Assembly (NCBI GenBank): GCA_020629135.1
Contig: JAHDDX010000019.1
Coordinates: forward strand, 1-39,769
Source: Hellea sp.
GTDB lineage: Bacteria; Pseudomonadota; Alphaproteobacteria; Caulobacterales; Maricaulaceae
DNA length: 39,769 bases
Reading direction: 5' to 3'
Each line of letters opens with the position of its first letter. The first letter of the stretch is position 1. Below the pieces are notes generated by a model that was not told where the DNA came from, did not search any database, and saw only the letters and a list, made by a program, of their open reading frames with translations. The translations under genes were made by a program, and so were the position numbers. Shown here one piece after another: positions 1-7,299 of the stretch.

Positions 1-202
1 GACTTAACGCGCCGCCCATTTCGGTGTTTTTCGGGGGTGTCTGTGTGGTTGCAAGCTCAAGCCCAAACGACTGTAGTTTGTTGTCGTAGTCGCGCCCCCC
101 GCTGGAAAGTGCATAGTAAAGTGCCTCAACAAATTGGTCTGGACTTTCTTTAATCTTGTGAATTTTGTCGTGGTTAAATTCGCACACGGTTCTCATGCTC
201 AT
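1..202 (-). CDS. Unknown protein, 3' end truncated by window edge
   Basis: An open frame runs off the left edge. It reads from an ATG at 200-202 and begins MSMRTVCEFNHDKIHKI, with about 67 residues visible. The start at 202 is preferred over the second ATG at 194-196 because a GGAG lies 6 bases upstream of the first ATG (in AAAGGAGAAAGAG). The visible part is soluble, with a motif-like CEFNHD near the N-terminus and no membrane segment or signal peptide. I do not recognise the family. A pair of 17-bp direct repeats lies just upstream of its start. Confidence 0.6.
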   Translation of the reverse strand, partial: MSMRTVCEFNHDKIHKIKESPDQFVEALYYALSSGGRDYDNKLQSFGLELATTQTPPKNTEMGGALS

Positions 203-224
203 CTCTTTCTCCTTTATGATGAAT

Positions 225-295
225 AGGGGTGGTTAGACTCAGACCGCAAAAAATGCGTGAGAAATCAACGATGCAGGAAGGGGCGGTTAGATTCA
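225..295. repeat. Two-copy imperfect 17-bp direct repeat
   Basis: The segment AGGGGTGGTTAGACTCA (225-241) recurs as AGGGGCGGTTAGATTCA (279-295). It matches at 15 of 17 positions, with starts 54 bp apart. Both copies lie in the gap between the truncated left-edge gene (start 202) and the end of the next minus-strand gene (374), so they are 23 and 77 bases upstream of the truncated gene. Two spaced copies in a promoter-sized gap suggest a regulator binding site. A remnant of a duplication is equally possible. The rest of 203-373 shows nothing else clear. Confidence 0.5.
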
Positions 296-373
296 AAAAC
301 CCATTGGATTTTCGCCGCTCATCACTCCTGCCGGATCTGCCATTTCATTCATGAATATCAGCTCTCTAGAGGC

Positions 374-961
374 TTAAACGTAGGCTTGGCAATGGCTTGG
401 GGCTACATCTGTGCTTCGTAATTTATACCCTATCCGCGACGGAACGAATGAAGTTACAACTCGCGAGAAACGACGCTTTATATTTTCCGCTTCGAGAATT
501 TTGAAGCTTTCATATTTATTGTCGGGATTAGCATCCGGATCAGTTCGCATTAAAAGGACGTGTTTATCAGGAATGGTTATTTTTTTTGACTGGTCGAATT
601 GAGATTCTGCATTTGTGACCCAACGTTCGCTCATTACGAAGTCGATGCCATTTAATTTATAGCCATTATTGTTCAAAGAGAGAGTGCTGCCCTCCAAAGC
701 CGCCACTGACCTGACCAAGACTTCTTTGTTGGCTCCGACGACTTGAACTAAATCGGATATGCAAATTTTATTTGGCTTTACGGTTACATAGAATTCAGTC
801 CGACTTAGCTCGGGCCCCATTCCGACTCCGTCGACCCGGGTAAGTTTATAGGGACCAAACATCAACGCACATGCAAAAAGTGCCAATCCGCCCCAGTAAA
901 ACAGCCGACGGATTACTTTCTTGTCTTCGATGAACTCTAATAGGGGTTCATGATTTGTCAT
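374..961 (-). CDS. S26 signal peptidase-fold protein lacking catalytic Ser and Lys (probable pseudoprotease)
   Basis: A 195-residue protein with one membrane segment (about 20-37) followed by a periplasmic-type domain laid out like LepB/TraF signal peptidases. Residues 43-52 (VDGVGMGPEL) match the nucleophile box, usually GSMxPTL. Residues 82-91 match the lysine box, usually YVKRVVGLPG. Residues 138-151 match the GDNRxxSxDSR box. Position 47 is Gly where the catalytic Ser should be, and the expected general-base Lys is Arg84. The fold assignment rests on box order and spacing; loss of activity is inferred from the two substitutions. It lies 11 bp downstream of a TPR membrane protein gene, so the two are probably co-transcribed. 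It could instead be a very remote family with another function. Confidence 0.6.
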   Translation of the reverse strand: MTNHEPLLEFIEDKKVIRRLFYWGGLALFACALMFGPYKLTRVDGVGMGPELSRTEFYVTVKPNKICISDLVQVVGANKEVLVRSVAALEGSTLSLNNNGYKLNGIDFVMSERWVTNAESQFDQSKKITIPDKHVLLMRTDPDANPDNKYESFKILEAENIKRRFSRVVTSFVPSRIGYKLRSTDVAPSHCQAYV

Positions 962-972
962 AACTGGCGCAC

Positions 973-1902
973 CTAATAGTCTTTAAGTTGAATTTTTCGT
1001 TTCGATGGGATTAGCCGATTGCGAATTCTTTCATTCAATAAGAGAAATGAAGAGAAATATCCGATTAGAAGAAATACCGTTACCCATTTCATGTGACGGA
1101 AACCTGTTAGATGCTCGACCTGTGAGTGAAACCAACTAAAGGGCATCATTATTATTGCTGCGAACAGCACGCCTATAAGGATTAGCAGCAAGGCTGGAAT
1201 TCGGCGACTCAGAATAAAAAAGGCGGTGATTATGAGGTGCACATAGTAAATTGGCGGCAGGTAGCTCCAAAGAGCAATTGATTTCAAAAAACGCATGCTG
1301 AAGTCAGTTGGATTGCTGTTAAGCGCCTGTTTAGCCGCTTTGCGAACTGCCCACGGTTTGGAAAGAGCAAATTGATTTACTGCAAAGGCGGAATTAGTGG
1401 AAAAGCAAACCGGGTCATTTTCCAATGCCTTCAACAGACTTCTCTGTCCTGCAAATAGGGCCCCGGAATTTGTATAAAATATCCCTTGAGCTAAAGCGTC
1501 ATTTGCGAAAGCAGAATTTTGCAGTTTTTGGGATGCGCGTTTGTCACTGCCAAAATGCGATTCGTAAATGAGCTTTAAAAAGTCTTGATCTATATTGGCT
1601 AAAGGAAAGTCTGTTTCAAACTGCTTAATACCTAGCCGAGCTTTTCGTTTCCTATCCATATCCATGAATATCAGTATCTCTTGCTTTCTGAGCGCCTGAT
1701 TGAGTGGATTGCTTCGTAATCCGGCGTGAATAAAGGACAGGGCTTGATCATAGTTTTGTTGGGCTTTTTCAATTTTAGCTAAGAGTATAAGTGCTTTGAT
1801 GTCATCGGGCGCTTTATCCAAAATATTTTCGGCAATTTTCTTAGCGGAATCGTAATTCCCAGCGTCTAAAAACGCACTGGCTGTATTGTAAGCGCCGGTC
1901 AT
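973..1902 (-). CDS. TPR-repeat membrane protein
   Basis: A 309-residue protein. The N-terminal half carries tetratricopeptide-like helix pairs, clearest over residues 3-70 with the typical small/hydrophobic spacing (ASAFLDAGNYDSAKKIAENIL, then a second unit). The C-terminal third has three hydrophobic segments (roughly 217-233, 237-260 and 272-290), ending in a basic tail. TPRs mediate protein contacts, so this is probably a membrane-anchored scaffold. There is no signal peptide, so the TPR part is probably cytoplasmic. It is the first gene of a two-gene unit with the S26-like protein 11 bp downstream. Upstream is a run of seven G (1915-1921) and only a weak ribosome site. The exact function is unknown. 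Confidence 0.65.
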   Translation of the reverse strand: MTGAYNTASAFLDAGNYDSAKKIAENILDKAPDDIKALILLAKIEKAQQNYDQALSFIHAGLRSNPLNQALRKQEILIFMDMDRKRKARLGIKQFETDFPLANIDQDFLKLIYESHFGSDKRASQKLQNSAFANDALAQGIFYTNSGALFAGQRSLLKALENDPVCFSTNSAFAVNQFALSKPWAVRKAAKQALNSNPTDFSMRFLKSIALWSYLPPIYYVHLIITAFFILSRRIPALLLILIGVLFAAIIMMPFSWFHSQVEHLTGFRHMKWVTVFLLIGYFSSFLLLNERIRNRLIPSKRKIQLKDY

Positions 1903-2163
1903 TTTGAGTGTTCCGGGGGGGCAGCCGCTGTGAATTCTCTTTTATACCCCAAAAAACGTGCCGCGCTTATCGGCGTTACTTGACGCCTTTCGAACATGTT
2001 TTTTGGTGAATTTGTATTTCCGCACATCCGGTCAATCTAATCGAAATGCTTTAATTAGCAGTGAATATGTTGCAAATGGGCTTATCATGTTTGGAGTACT
2101 GAGCAAAAATTGCGTTTTGCCTTTTTAAGAAATTCTCAAACATAGTTTTCTAGGCATGGAACT

Positions 2164-2967
2164 ATGAAAAGCATTTCTCGTCTGACCCTTATTATTAATT
2201 GGAAAAGTCTGGTGATCGCCCTGATGGCGATCGCAGCCACATGGGCTAGTCTTCGGTTTAACATTCGGGCCGATTACCCGCTGACGATCATTTCTACAGC
2301 CGTCATTTTTCCAATCGTGTTTTCTATTGGCCACGCTTATAAAAGGCGCGAAATCACTCTGGATGATTACGGAACGATCAAGGCCCATGGGCGAGCGATC
2401 TATTTTGCCGCGCGAGATTGGCTTCCGGAACATAGTCGCGACCGCCTAGATCATGTGGAGACGGCTTTGCATAAATTACTCAAAGCCACACGGGATTTAT
2501 TTAAGGGAAGTTTGGATGATATGCCGGGTCACGAACGGGACGTGTATGCGGCTTTTTCCGATCTATCTCTGTTTATCAAACGTATGCGAGAAGAAGGCTT
2601 GGCGGGCGGCGAATGTTCCAGATGTAATCAATATTTATCCAAAATGATCATTTCATTCGAGCATGCCAAGCACGTTTATCAATATCGTACGCCGCGAACC
2701 TTGCGCGCCTTTAGCGACTTTTTCATTGTCGTTTTACCCGTACTCTACGGGCCTTATTTTGCCAATGAGGCGGCGGAATATCATCCTTATTTGGCCTATG
2801 TTATGCCGGTGTTGTTCGCGATTATCCTTGTTGGTCTGGACAATATACAAACGCATCTTGAAGATCCGTTCGACCAGATAGGGCCAGACGATGTGTCTAT
2901 TAATGCGGAAAAATTTGTAGAACTTCTGAGCGCGGGTGAAGAGGAAACCAATACGCAATTTTCCTGA
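2164..2967 (+). CDS. Bestrophin-like four-helix membrane protein
   Basis: A 267-residue protein with two membrane segments near the N-terminus (about 14-31 and 38-57), a long charged cytoplasmic middle, and two more (about 185-205 and 213-232). After the last helix comes LDNIQTHLEDPFDQIGPDDV, which resembles the stretch after the last helix of bacterial bestrophin/UPF0187 proteins, where a Glu/Asp-rich LExPF motif is conserved. The 2+2 topology also fits. Bestrophins are anion or cation channels; whether this one conducts ions cannot be told from sequence. Its stop lies 2 bp from the end of the convergent esterase gene. The upstream gap (1903-2163) is shared with the divergent TPR gene. The ribosome site is weak (GGA at 2158). 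Confidence 0.55.
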   Translation: MKSISRLTLIINWKSLVIALMAIAATWASLRFNIRADYPLTIISTAVIFPIVFSIGHAYKRREITLDDYGTIKAHGRAIYFAARDWLPEHSRDRLDHVETALHKLLKATRDLFKGSLDDMPGHERDVYAAFSDLSLFIKRMREEGLAGGECSRCNQYLSKMIISFEHAKHVYQYRTPRTLRAFSDFFIVVLPVLYGPYFANEAAEYHPYLAYVMPVLFAIILVGLDNIQTHLEDPFDQIGPDDVSINAEKFVELLSAGEEETNTQFS

Positions 2968-2969
2968 TC

Positions 2970-4253
2970 TTATTTAAGTTGGGCATCAAGAAAATCGAGA
3001 AATGCGGGCCAATCTTCTTTGACCACGCCGTGGGTGCCAGGCCTGATCCAAAACGATATTTTGTCCTCGGGATTGAAGTCCGAAAGTTTCTTCGCTGTCA
3101 GGCCTGAATTGCCATATAATTGATAAACAGGATTGACGCCTTGCGCGGCTCGAAATCCACCATTTGGATCAGACCAGACATCGCGCCGGGCATTGCCAAG
3201 TAAGATGGGGCGCGGAGCGATCAATGCGAGCAATTGATGCTGATCTACAGGTAACTCTTTTTGCGACAGCGCATAATTTTGATATCTATTGCCGAACCAA
3301 TGCGGATAACCATTTGTGATATCAGAAACGGTTTCGCCGGGCTTATCGCGAGAGAGCGAGGCGCCGCCGGTTCCAGATTGATGCGCTATCACACCGTCGA
3401 TTTCAGGATTAAAAGCGGCCGCGATCAAGGCGGTTTTTCCAAAGCGAGAATGCCCATAGACTATGCTTTTCGAAAATCCTAATTTGGTTTCAAGATAGTC
3501 CGAGAGCAGGCTGAACTGCGCGGCCCAGGCCATTAAAGCCCCTGGGCGCTCTGAGACCTCAAAATTGTCAAAATAATCATTGAGTATCAATTGTCCGGCT
3601 TGTGCACTGTCTGGAACAAACTCTGTCGGGTATACCGCCGCAAACGCATAGCCACGCTGCATAATGTCTTTGATTGGCGGCGTCGTGATGTGACGTCCAA
3701 AGAAATACAGAAACACATTCGACATCATCCCGTCACCACTGCAATCAAAGGTGATGTTTTGGGGTTTTGGGACGCCATTAATCGGAACGACATTGTGGTT
3801 CGGGCAGAAGTTTTGCGAGACTATTATCGGTATTCTTGCTTCGGACTCGATTGGACGTATGATGACCAAACCAAACGAGCGTGTCTTTTCGTTTTCAGTG
3901 TTTATCAGTGTCAAATTTGCGATATCAACCGTGGCGCTATTGTCAAAATAAGTTCCGGGTAAGCGGCTCATTTCTTCAGCTCGGAGGGTCATTTCCAGTG
4001 GGAAATCACCATAAATATGCGTCTGGAAAAGTTCTTTGAGTTTTTTTGTTTGAATGTTCTCCCAATCCGAGAGGTCAGTTGGGCTTAAAACAGGCGTGGC
4101 CGCTTGACTTTTTGGGTGGTTAGCCGCCGTCTGCATTAAAATTCGTGTGCCGCGATTTGAGAGTAACAGGCCATAAACAGCTATTAAAAGCAAAAGAAAC
4201 CAGCTTCGTTTGCGGCGCCAAATGGGTTTTGATTTGACTTTAGAAGTGGTCAT
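2970..4253 (-). CDS. Membrane-anchored glucuronoyl esterase-like (CE15-type) alpha/beta hydrolase
   Basis: A 427-residue protein with a basic N-terminus and one membrane anchor (about 17-31), then an alpha/beta hydrolase domain. The nucleophile elbow is GHSRFGK with Ser269, the CE15 pattern (GxSRxGK). Other family-like stretches are HQSGTGGASLSR (291-302), LPVDQHQLLALIAPRP (334-349) and GTHG with the probable catalytic His408. The Glu that follows the nucleophile in fungal members is absent here (QSGTGG). Asp358 in RRDVWSDP is a candidate acid residue, by inference. CE15 enzymes cleave esters between lignin and glucuronoxylan; the true substrate is unknown. It is the last gene of the cysteine/methionine operon, and its start overlaps the lyase gene by 14 bp. 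Confidence 0.75.
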   Translation of the reverse strand: MTTSKVKSKPIWRRKRSWFLLLLIAVYGLLLSNRGTRILMQTAANHPKSQAATPVLSPTDLSDWENIQTKKLKELFQTHIYGDFPLEMTLRAEEMSRLPGTYFDNSATVDIANLTLINTENEKTRSFGLVIIRPIESEARIPIIVSQNFCPNHNVVPINGVPKPQNITFDCSGDGMMSNVFLYFFGRHITTPPIKDIMQRGYAFAAVYPTEFVPDSAQAGQLILNDYFDNFEVSERPGALMAWAAQFSLLSDYLETKLGFSKSIVYGHSRFGKTALIAAAFNPEIDGVIAHQSGTGGASLSRDKPGETVSDITNGYPHWFGNRYQNYALSQKELPVDQHQLLALIAPRPILLGNARRDVWSDPNGGFRAAQGVNPVYQLYGNSGLTAKKLSDFNPEDKISFWIRPGTHGVVKEDWPAFLDFLDAQLK

Positions 4254-5382
4254 TAAAAGCTTGAATTATATCATTTTTCAAATCTGTGATGTCTTCAAGT
4301 CCGCATCCAAACCGTATAAGAGGGCCGCTGATGTCATGCGGTGTTGTGCGGTGCAGAATTTGATCACAATAACTGACAACGCTTTCATACCCGCCATAAG
4401 AAAATCCAGTGCCAAACAATTTCAGGCCATTGACAAAGGCTTTCACGTTTTGCGCATCAATTGGATTAAGCTCGACACCGAACAGGCTCGCCCCGCCTGT
4501 AAAGTCGCGCTGCCAAAGCTTATGATCTGGATGAGATGGCAAAGCAGGGTGCAGGACGCGTTTTACTTCTGGACGCGCTTTCAGCCAATGCGCGAGTGCC
4601 AGTCCTGTTCCCGCCTGGGTATTAAATCGAGTGACTAGGGTTCTGAACCCGCGCAGTAATAAGTAAGCATCATCAGGCGACAGGCTGTGCCCGATCATTT
4701 TTCGGGTGAAGGCGACTTTTTTATGTATGCTTTCGGTTCGACTGATGACGGCGCCTCCAAAGACATCCGCATGGCCGCCAATATATTTCGTTGCCGCATG
4801 GACGCTCATATCTGCGCCAAGCGCCAATGGATTGAGGCTTAGCCCTGACGCCCATGTATTATCGACCATGGTCGCAATGCCTCGGGCGTGCGCAATTTTG
4901 CAAATCGCGGGAATGTCTTGAACTTCAAAAGATAATGACCCCGGCGATTCCATTATGATCAGAGAGGTGTTGTCCTGGCACAAATCTGCAATATCTGACC
5001 CGATTCGCGGGGCATATCGGGTCGTCTCAATGCCAAACCGGTTTAAAAACCCCAGGCAAAAATTCATCGTAGGCCCATAAACTGAATCAGTAATAAGCAC
5101 ATGATCGCCGGCTTTTACCTGAGAGAGAATGGCTAAGGTACAGGCTGAAAATCCAGACGGCGTAAGTGATGTCCCGAAGCCGCCTTCAAGCTCAGTAAAC
5201 GCCGCTTCGAGGTCGTCATGCGTTGGGCTGCCATGTCGGGCATAGGTCCGAATATCACCGCGAAACAGATCGTCTACATTTTCAAATAAGAGGGTCGTGG
5301 CGCGTCGAATGTCCGGATTAACGGCCGTACTTTTCCCCGGAACAGGGCGCCCTAGATGTGAAAATTTTGTTTTCTTATCCAT
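4240..5382 (-). CDS. metC: Cystathionine beta-lyase
   Basis: A 380-residue PLP enzyme of the Cys/Met metabolism family that splits cystathionine to homocysteine, pyruvate and ammonia. The PLP Lys is Lys199 in SVHAATKYIGGHAD. The cofactor-binding Asp174 lies in MVDNTWASG, and Tyr47 and Arg49 of the YARHGSPT stretch are typical active-site residues. The SYGGYES motif near the C-terminus is characteristic of beta-lyases of the MetC group. Length is normal. Its start overlaps the sulfurtransferase gene by 8 bp and its end overlaps the CE15-type gene by 14 bp. Other members of the family (gamma-synthase, gamma-lyase) cannot be fully excluded, but the motifs favour beta-lyase. Confidence 0.85.
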   Translation of the reverse strand: MDKKTKFSHLGRPVPGKSTAVNPDIRRATTLLFENVDDLFRGDIRTYARHGSPTHDDLEAAFTELEGGFGTSLTPSGFSACTLAILSQVKAGDHVLITDSVYGPTMNFCLGFLNRFGIETTRYAPRIGSDIADLCQDNTSLIIMESPGSLSFEVQDIPAICKIAHARGIATMVDNTWASGLSLNPLALGADMSVHAATKYIGGHADVFGGAVISRTESIHKKVAFTRKMIGHSLSPDDAYLLLRGFRTLVTRFNTQAGTGLALAHWLKARPEVKRVLHPALPSHPDHKLWQRDFTGGASLFGVELNPIDAQNVKAFVNGLKLFGTGFSYGGYESVVSYCDQILHRTTPHDISGPLIRFGCGLEDITDLKNDIIQAFNDHF

Positions 5383-6217
5383 GATTTATGGGTCCAGTTT
5401 CTATCGGGGCCTGCGACGTCCCCCATTCGGTCCATGATCCGTCATACAGCGTGACATCTTTTGCGCCAAGCTGATGCAGGGCCAAGGCGAGCACCGCAGC
5501 CGTTATACCTGATCCACAGGTCGTAATAATCGGCTTTTCAATATCGACGTCCAGGTCTCTGATTTGTGCTTCAAGGTCTAACTTTGATTTTAGGTGTCCC
5601 GTATCATCAAACAGCTGTGAATAGGGCCAATTCCGGCTTCCAGGAATTCGACCCGGTCTAAGGCCTTTACGAGGCTCAGGAGATGTGCCTTCAAATCGTC
5701 CCTTGGCGCGGGCATCCAGAATTTGGGGAGATTTGTCCAAGCTTTCAACAATGTCTTCCAAATTGGCAACTTTAGCAATTGGGTCGGCAATTTTGTATTT
5801 CGAGACTTCCCAATCCAAAGATTGTTCCGCACTGATTTTTTGTCCGGCTTTTATCCAGGCGGGCAATCCGCCTTCGAGGACTGAAATTTTGTCATGACCA
5901 AACATCCGAAATTTCCACCAGACCCGCGCGGCGGCTTTAAGCCCATGTCGGTCATAAACTACAATATGGTCCGAATTTTTGAGACCCATTTTTTCAACGT
6001 GATGGGTGAAAGTTTCAGCGGATGGCAGCATATGCGCCATGGTATCCGGGGCGGCAATTTCATCGACATCAAAAAAAAGCGCACCCGGAATATAGCCGCC
6101 GGGAAGCTTTTCTTCGACTCCCGGCATTTTCCAGGTGCCATCGAGAATACGTATGCCGGTTTGGCCTATATTCTCGGCTAACCATTCAACGGATACTATG
6201 GAGCCTATCTGAGCCAT
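5375..6217 (-). CDS. sseA: 3-mercaptopyruvate/thiosulfate sulfurtransferase (tandem rhodanese)
   Basis: A 280-residue protein of two rhodanese domains (about 8-125 and 155-275). The catalytic Cys234 sits in CGSGITA. The CGSG(I/V)TA loop is the signature of mercaptopyruvate sulfurtransferases, as opposed to the CRKGxT loop of thiosulfate-specific enzymes. The inactive N-terminal domain keeps the DGTW and LEGGLPAW rhodanese landmarks. The enzyme moves sulfur from 3-mercaptopyruvate to thiol acceptors or cyanide, linking cysteine breakdown to persulfide supply. It is sandwiched between cysteine synthase (13-bp overlap) and cystathionine beta-lyase (8-bp overlap), which supports a role in cysteine sulfur handling. 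Confidence 0.87.
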   Translation of the reverse strand: MAQIGSIVSVEWLAENIGQTGIRILDGTWKMPGVEEKLPGGYIPGALFFDVDEIAAPDTMAHMLPSAETFTHHVEKMGLKNSDHIVVYDRHGLKAAARVWWKFRMFGHDKISVLEGGLPAWIKAGQKISAEQSLDWEVSKYKIADPIAKVANLEDIVESLDKSPQILDARAKGRFEGTSPEPRKGLRPGRIPGSRNWPYSQLFDDTGHLKSKLDLEAQIRDLDVDIEKPIITTCGSGITAAVLALALHQLGAKDVTLYDGSWTEWGTSQAPIETGPINHG

Positions 6218-7203
6218 GGTGGAACCGGCAACCCCCGTTCTTCGAGAAATTCCGGATTATAAATCTTGGATTGATAGCGCTGCCCATAATCACATAAGAT
6301 GGTTACAACCGTGTGGCCAGGGCCCATTTCTCGCGCCATATGTATCGCCCCCGCAATGTTTATTCCGGAAGACCCGCCTAGGCAAAGCCCTTCAAGTTGG
6401 TTGAGTGAAAACAAAGTCTCGAGGGCTTCTTTGTCGGAAACACGGTAGGCACGGTCAACAATTATGCCTTCCAAATTAGCGGTAATACGCCCTTGGCCTA
6501 TACCCTCAGTTATAGAATTTCCTTCGGTTTCGAGGCTGCCATGTTTGTAATACCCATACATTTTGGAGCCATAAGGGTCAGCGATGCCGATTTGAATGTC
6601 CGGATTAAGGGCTTTCAAAGCCAAGGAAACGCCGCCCAGCGTTCCGCCTGATCCGACTGAACAAATAAATCCATCAACTTTGCCCTGAGTTTGCTCAAAT
6701 ATCTCTGGCCCTGTTCCGTTAACATGGGCGTCACGATTGGCCGTGTTGTCAAACTGATTGGCCCAAATGGCGCCATTGGGCTCAGCGTCATCCATTTCTT
6801 TGGCCAGTCGTTCCGAAACGTGTACATAGTTTTCTGGATTAGTGTACGGCACCGCGTCGACTTCAATCAGTTCCGCGCCTAATAATTTTACCGCATCCTT
6901 TTTTTCCTGACTTTGGGTGCGCGGCATGACTATTTTACAGCGATACCCAAGTGCGCTGCAGACCATGGCCAAACCAATCCCCGTATTGCCGGCCGTACCT
7001 TCGACGACTATGCCCCCAGGTTTTAGCTGACCAGATTTTTCGGCATCACGGATAATTCTGAGCGCGGCCCGGTCTTTAACTGATTGGCCTGGATTGGCGA
7101 ATTCGGCCTTGCCTAAAATTTCACAACCCGTGAGTTTTGAAGCTTCATCCAAGCGGATTAGGGGCGTGTTGCCAATCAAGTCTAAAACGGAATTTACAGG
7201 CAT
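6205..7203 (-). CDS. cysK: Cysteine synthase A (O-acetylserine sulfhydrylase)
   Basis: A 332-residue fold-type II PLP enzyme making cysteine from O-acetylserine and sulfide. The Schiff-base Lys43 is in NPGQSVKDRAA. The substrate loop reads EGTAGNTGIG, where enteric CysK has TSGNTG; the Ala is common in alphaproteobacterial homologues. The PLP phosphate loop is GSGGTLGG. The C-terminus (PEFLEERGLPVPPWL) is longer than in enteric CysK, again as in alphaproteobacteria. A GGAG ribosome site is 9 bases before the ATG (CTAGGAGAATTATCATG). It is the first gene of the sulfur operon. The 96 bp before it (7204-7299) separate it from the upstream DUF3089-type gene and probably hold its promoter. Confidence 0.88.
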   Translation of the reverse strand: MPVNSVLDLIGNTPLIRLDEASKLTGCEILGKAEFANPGQSVKDRAALRIIRDAEKSGQLKPGGIVVEGTAGNTGIGLAMVCSALGYRCKIVMPRTQSQEKKDAVKLLGAELIEVDAVPYTNPENYVHVSERLAKEMDDAEPNGAIWANQFDNTANRDAHVNGTGPEIFEQTQGKVDGFICSVGSGGTLGGVSLALKALNPDIQIGIADPYGSKMYGYYKHGSLETEGNSITEGIGQGRITANLEGIIVDRAYRVSDKEALETLFSLNQLEGLCLGGSSGINIAGAIHMAREMGPGHTVVTILCDYGQRYQSKIYNPEFLEERGLPVPPWLR

Positions 7204-7299
7204 GATAATTCTCCTAGAAGATTGCCCTAACGCAGGGGAAAAACGGGTTCAAGACTTTCCTTGGTGAGTTCGGATTTTGTCAGTCAAATTTAAGTGATT

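Noticed and set aside
225-295. CRISPR-like repeat
   Set aside because: There are only two imperfect copies and no further units or cas genes.
2103-2126. GCAAAA/TTTTGC hairpin followed by CTTTTT upstream of the bestrophin-like gene, terminator-like
   Set aside because: The stem is AT-rich and weak, there is no plus-strand gene before it, and it lies 38 bases before a start codon. At most it is a leader hairpin.
1-2163. Prophage or integrative element at the left end
   Set aside because: No integrase, transposase, tRNA or att-like repeat is visible; only an unknown gene fragment and a two-copy repeat support the idea.
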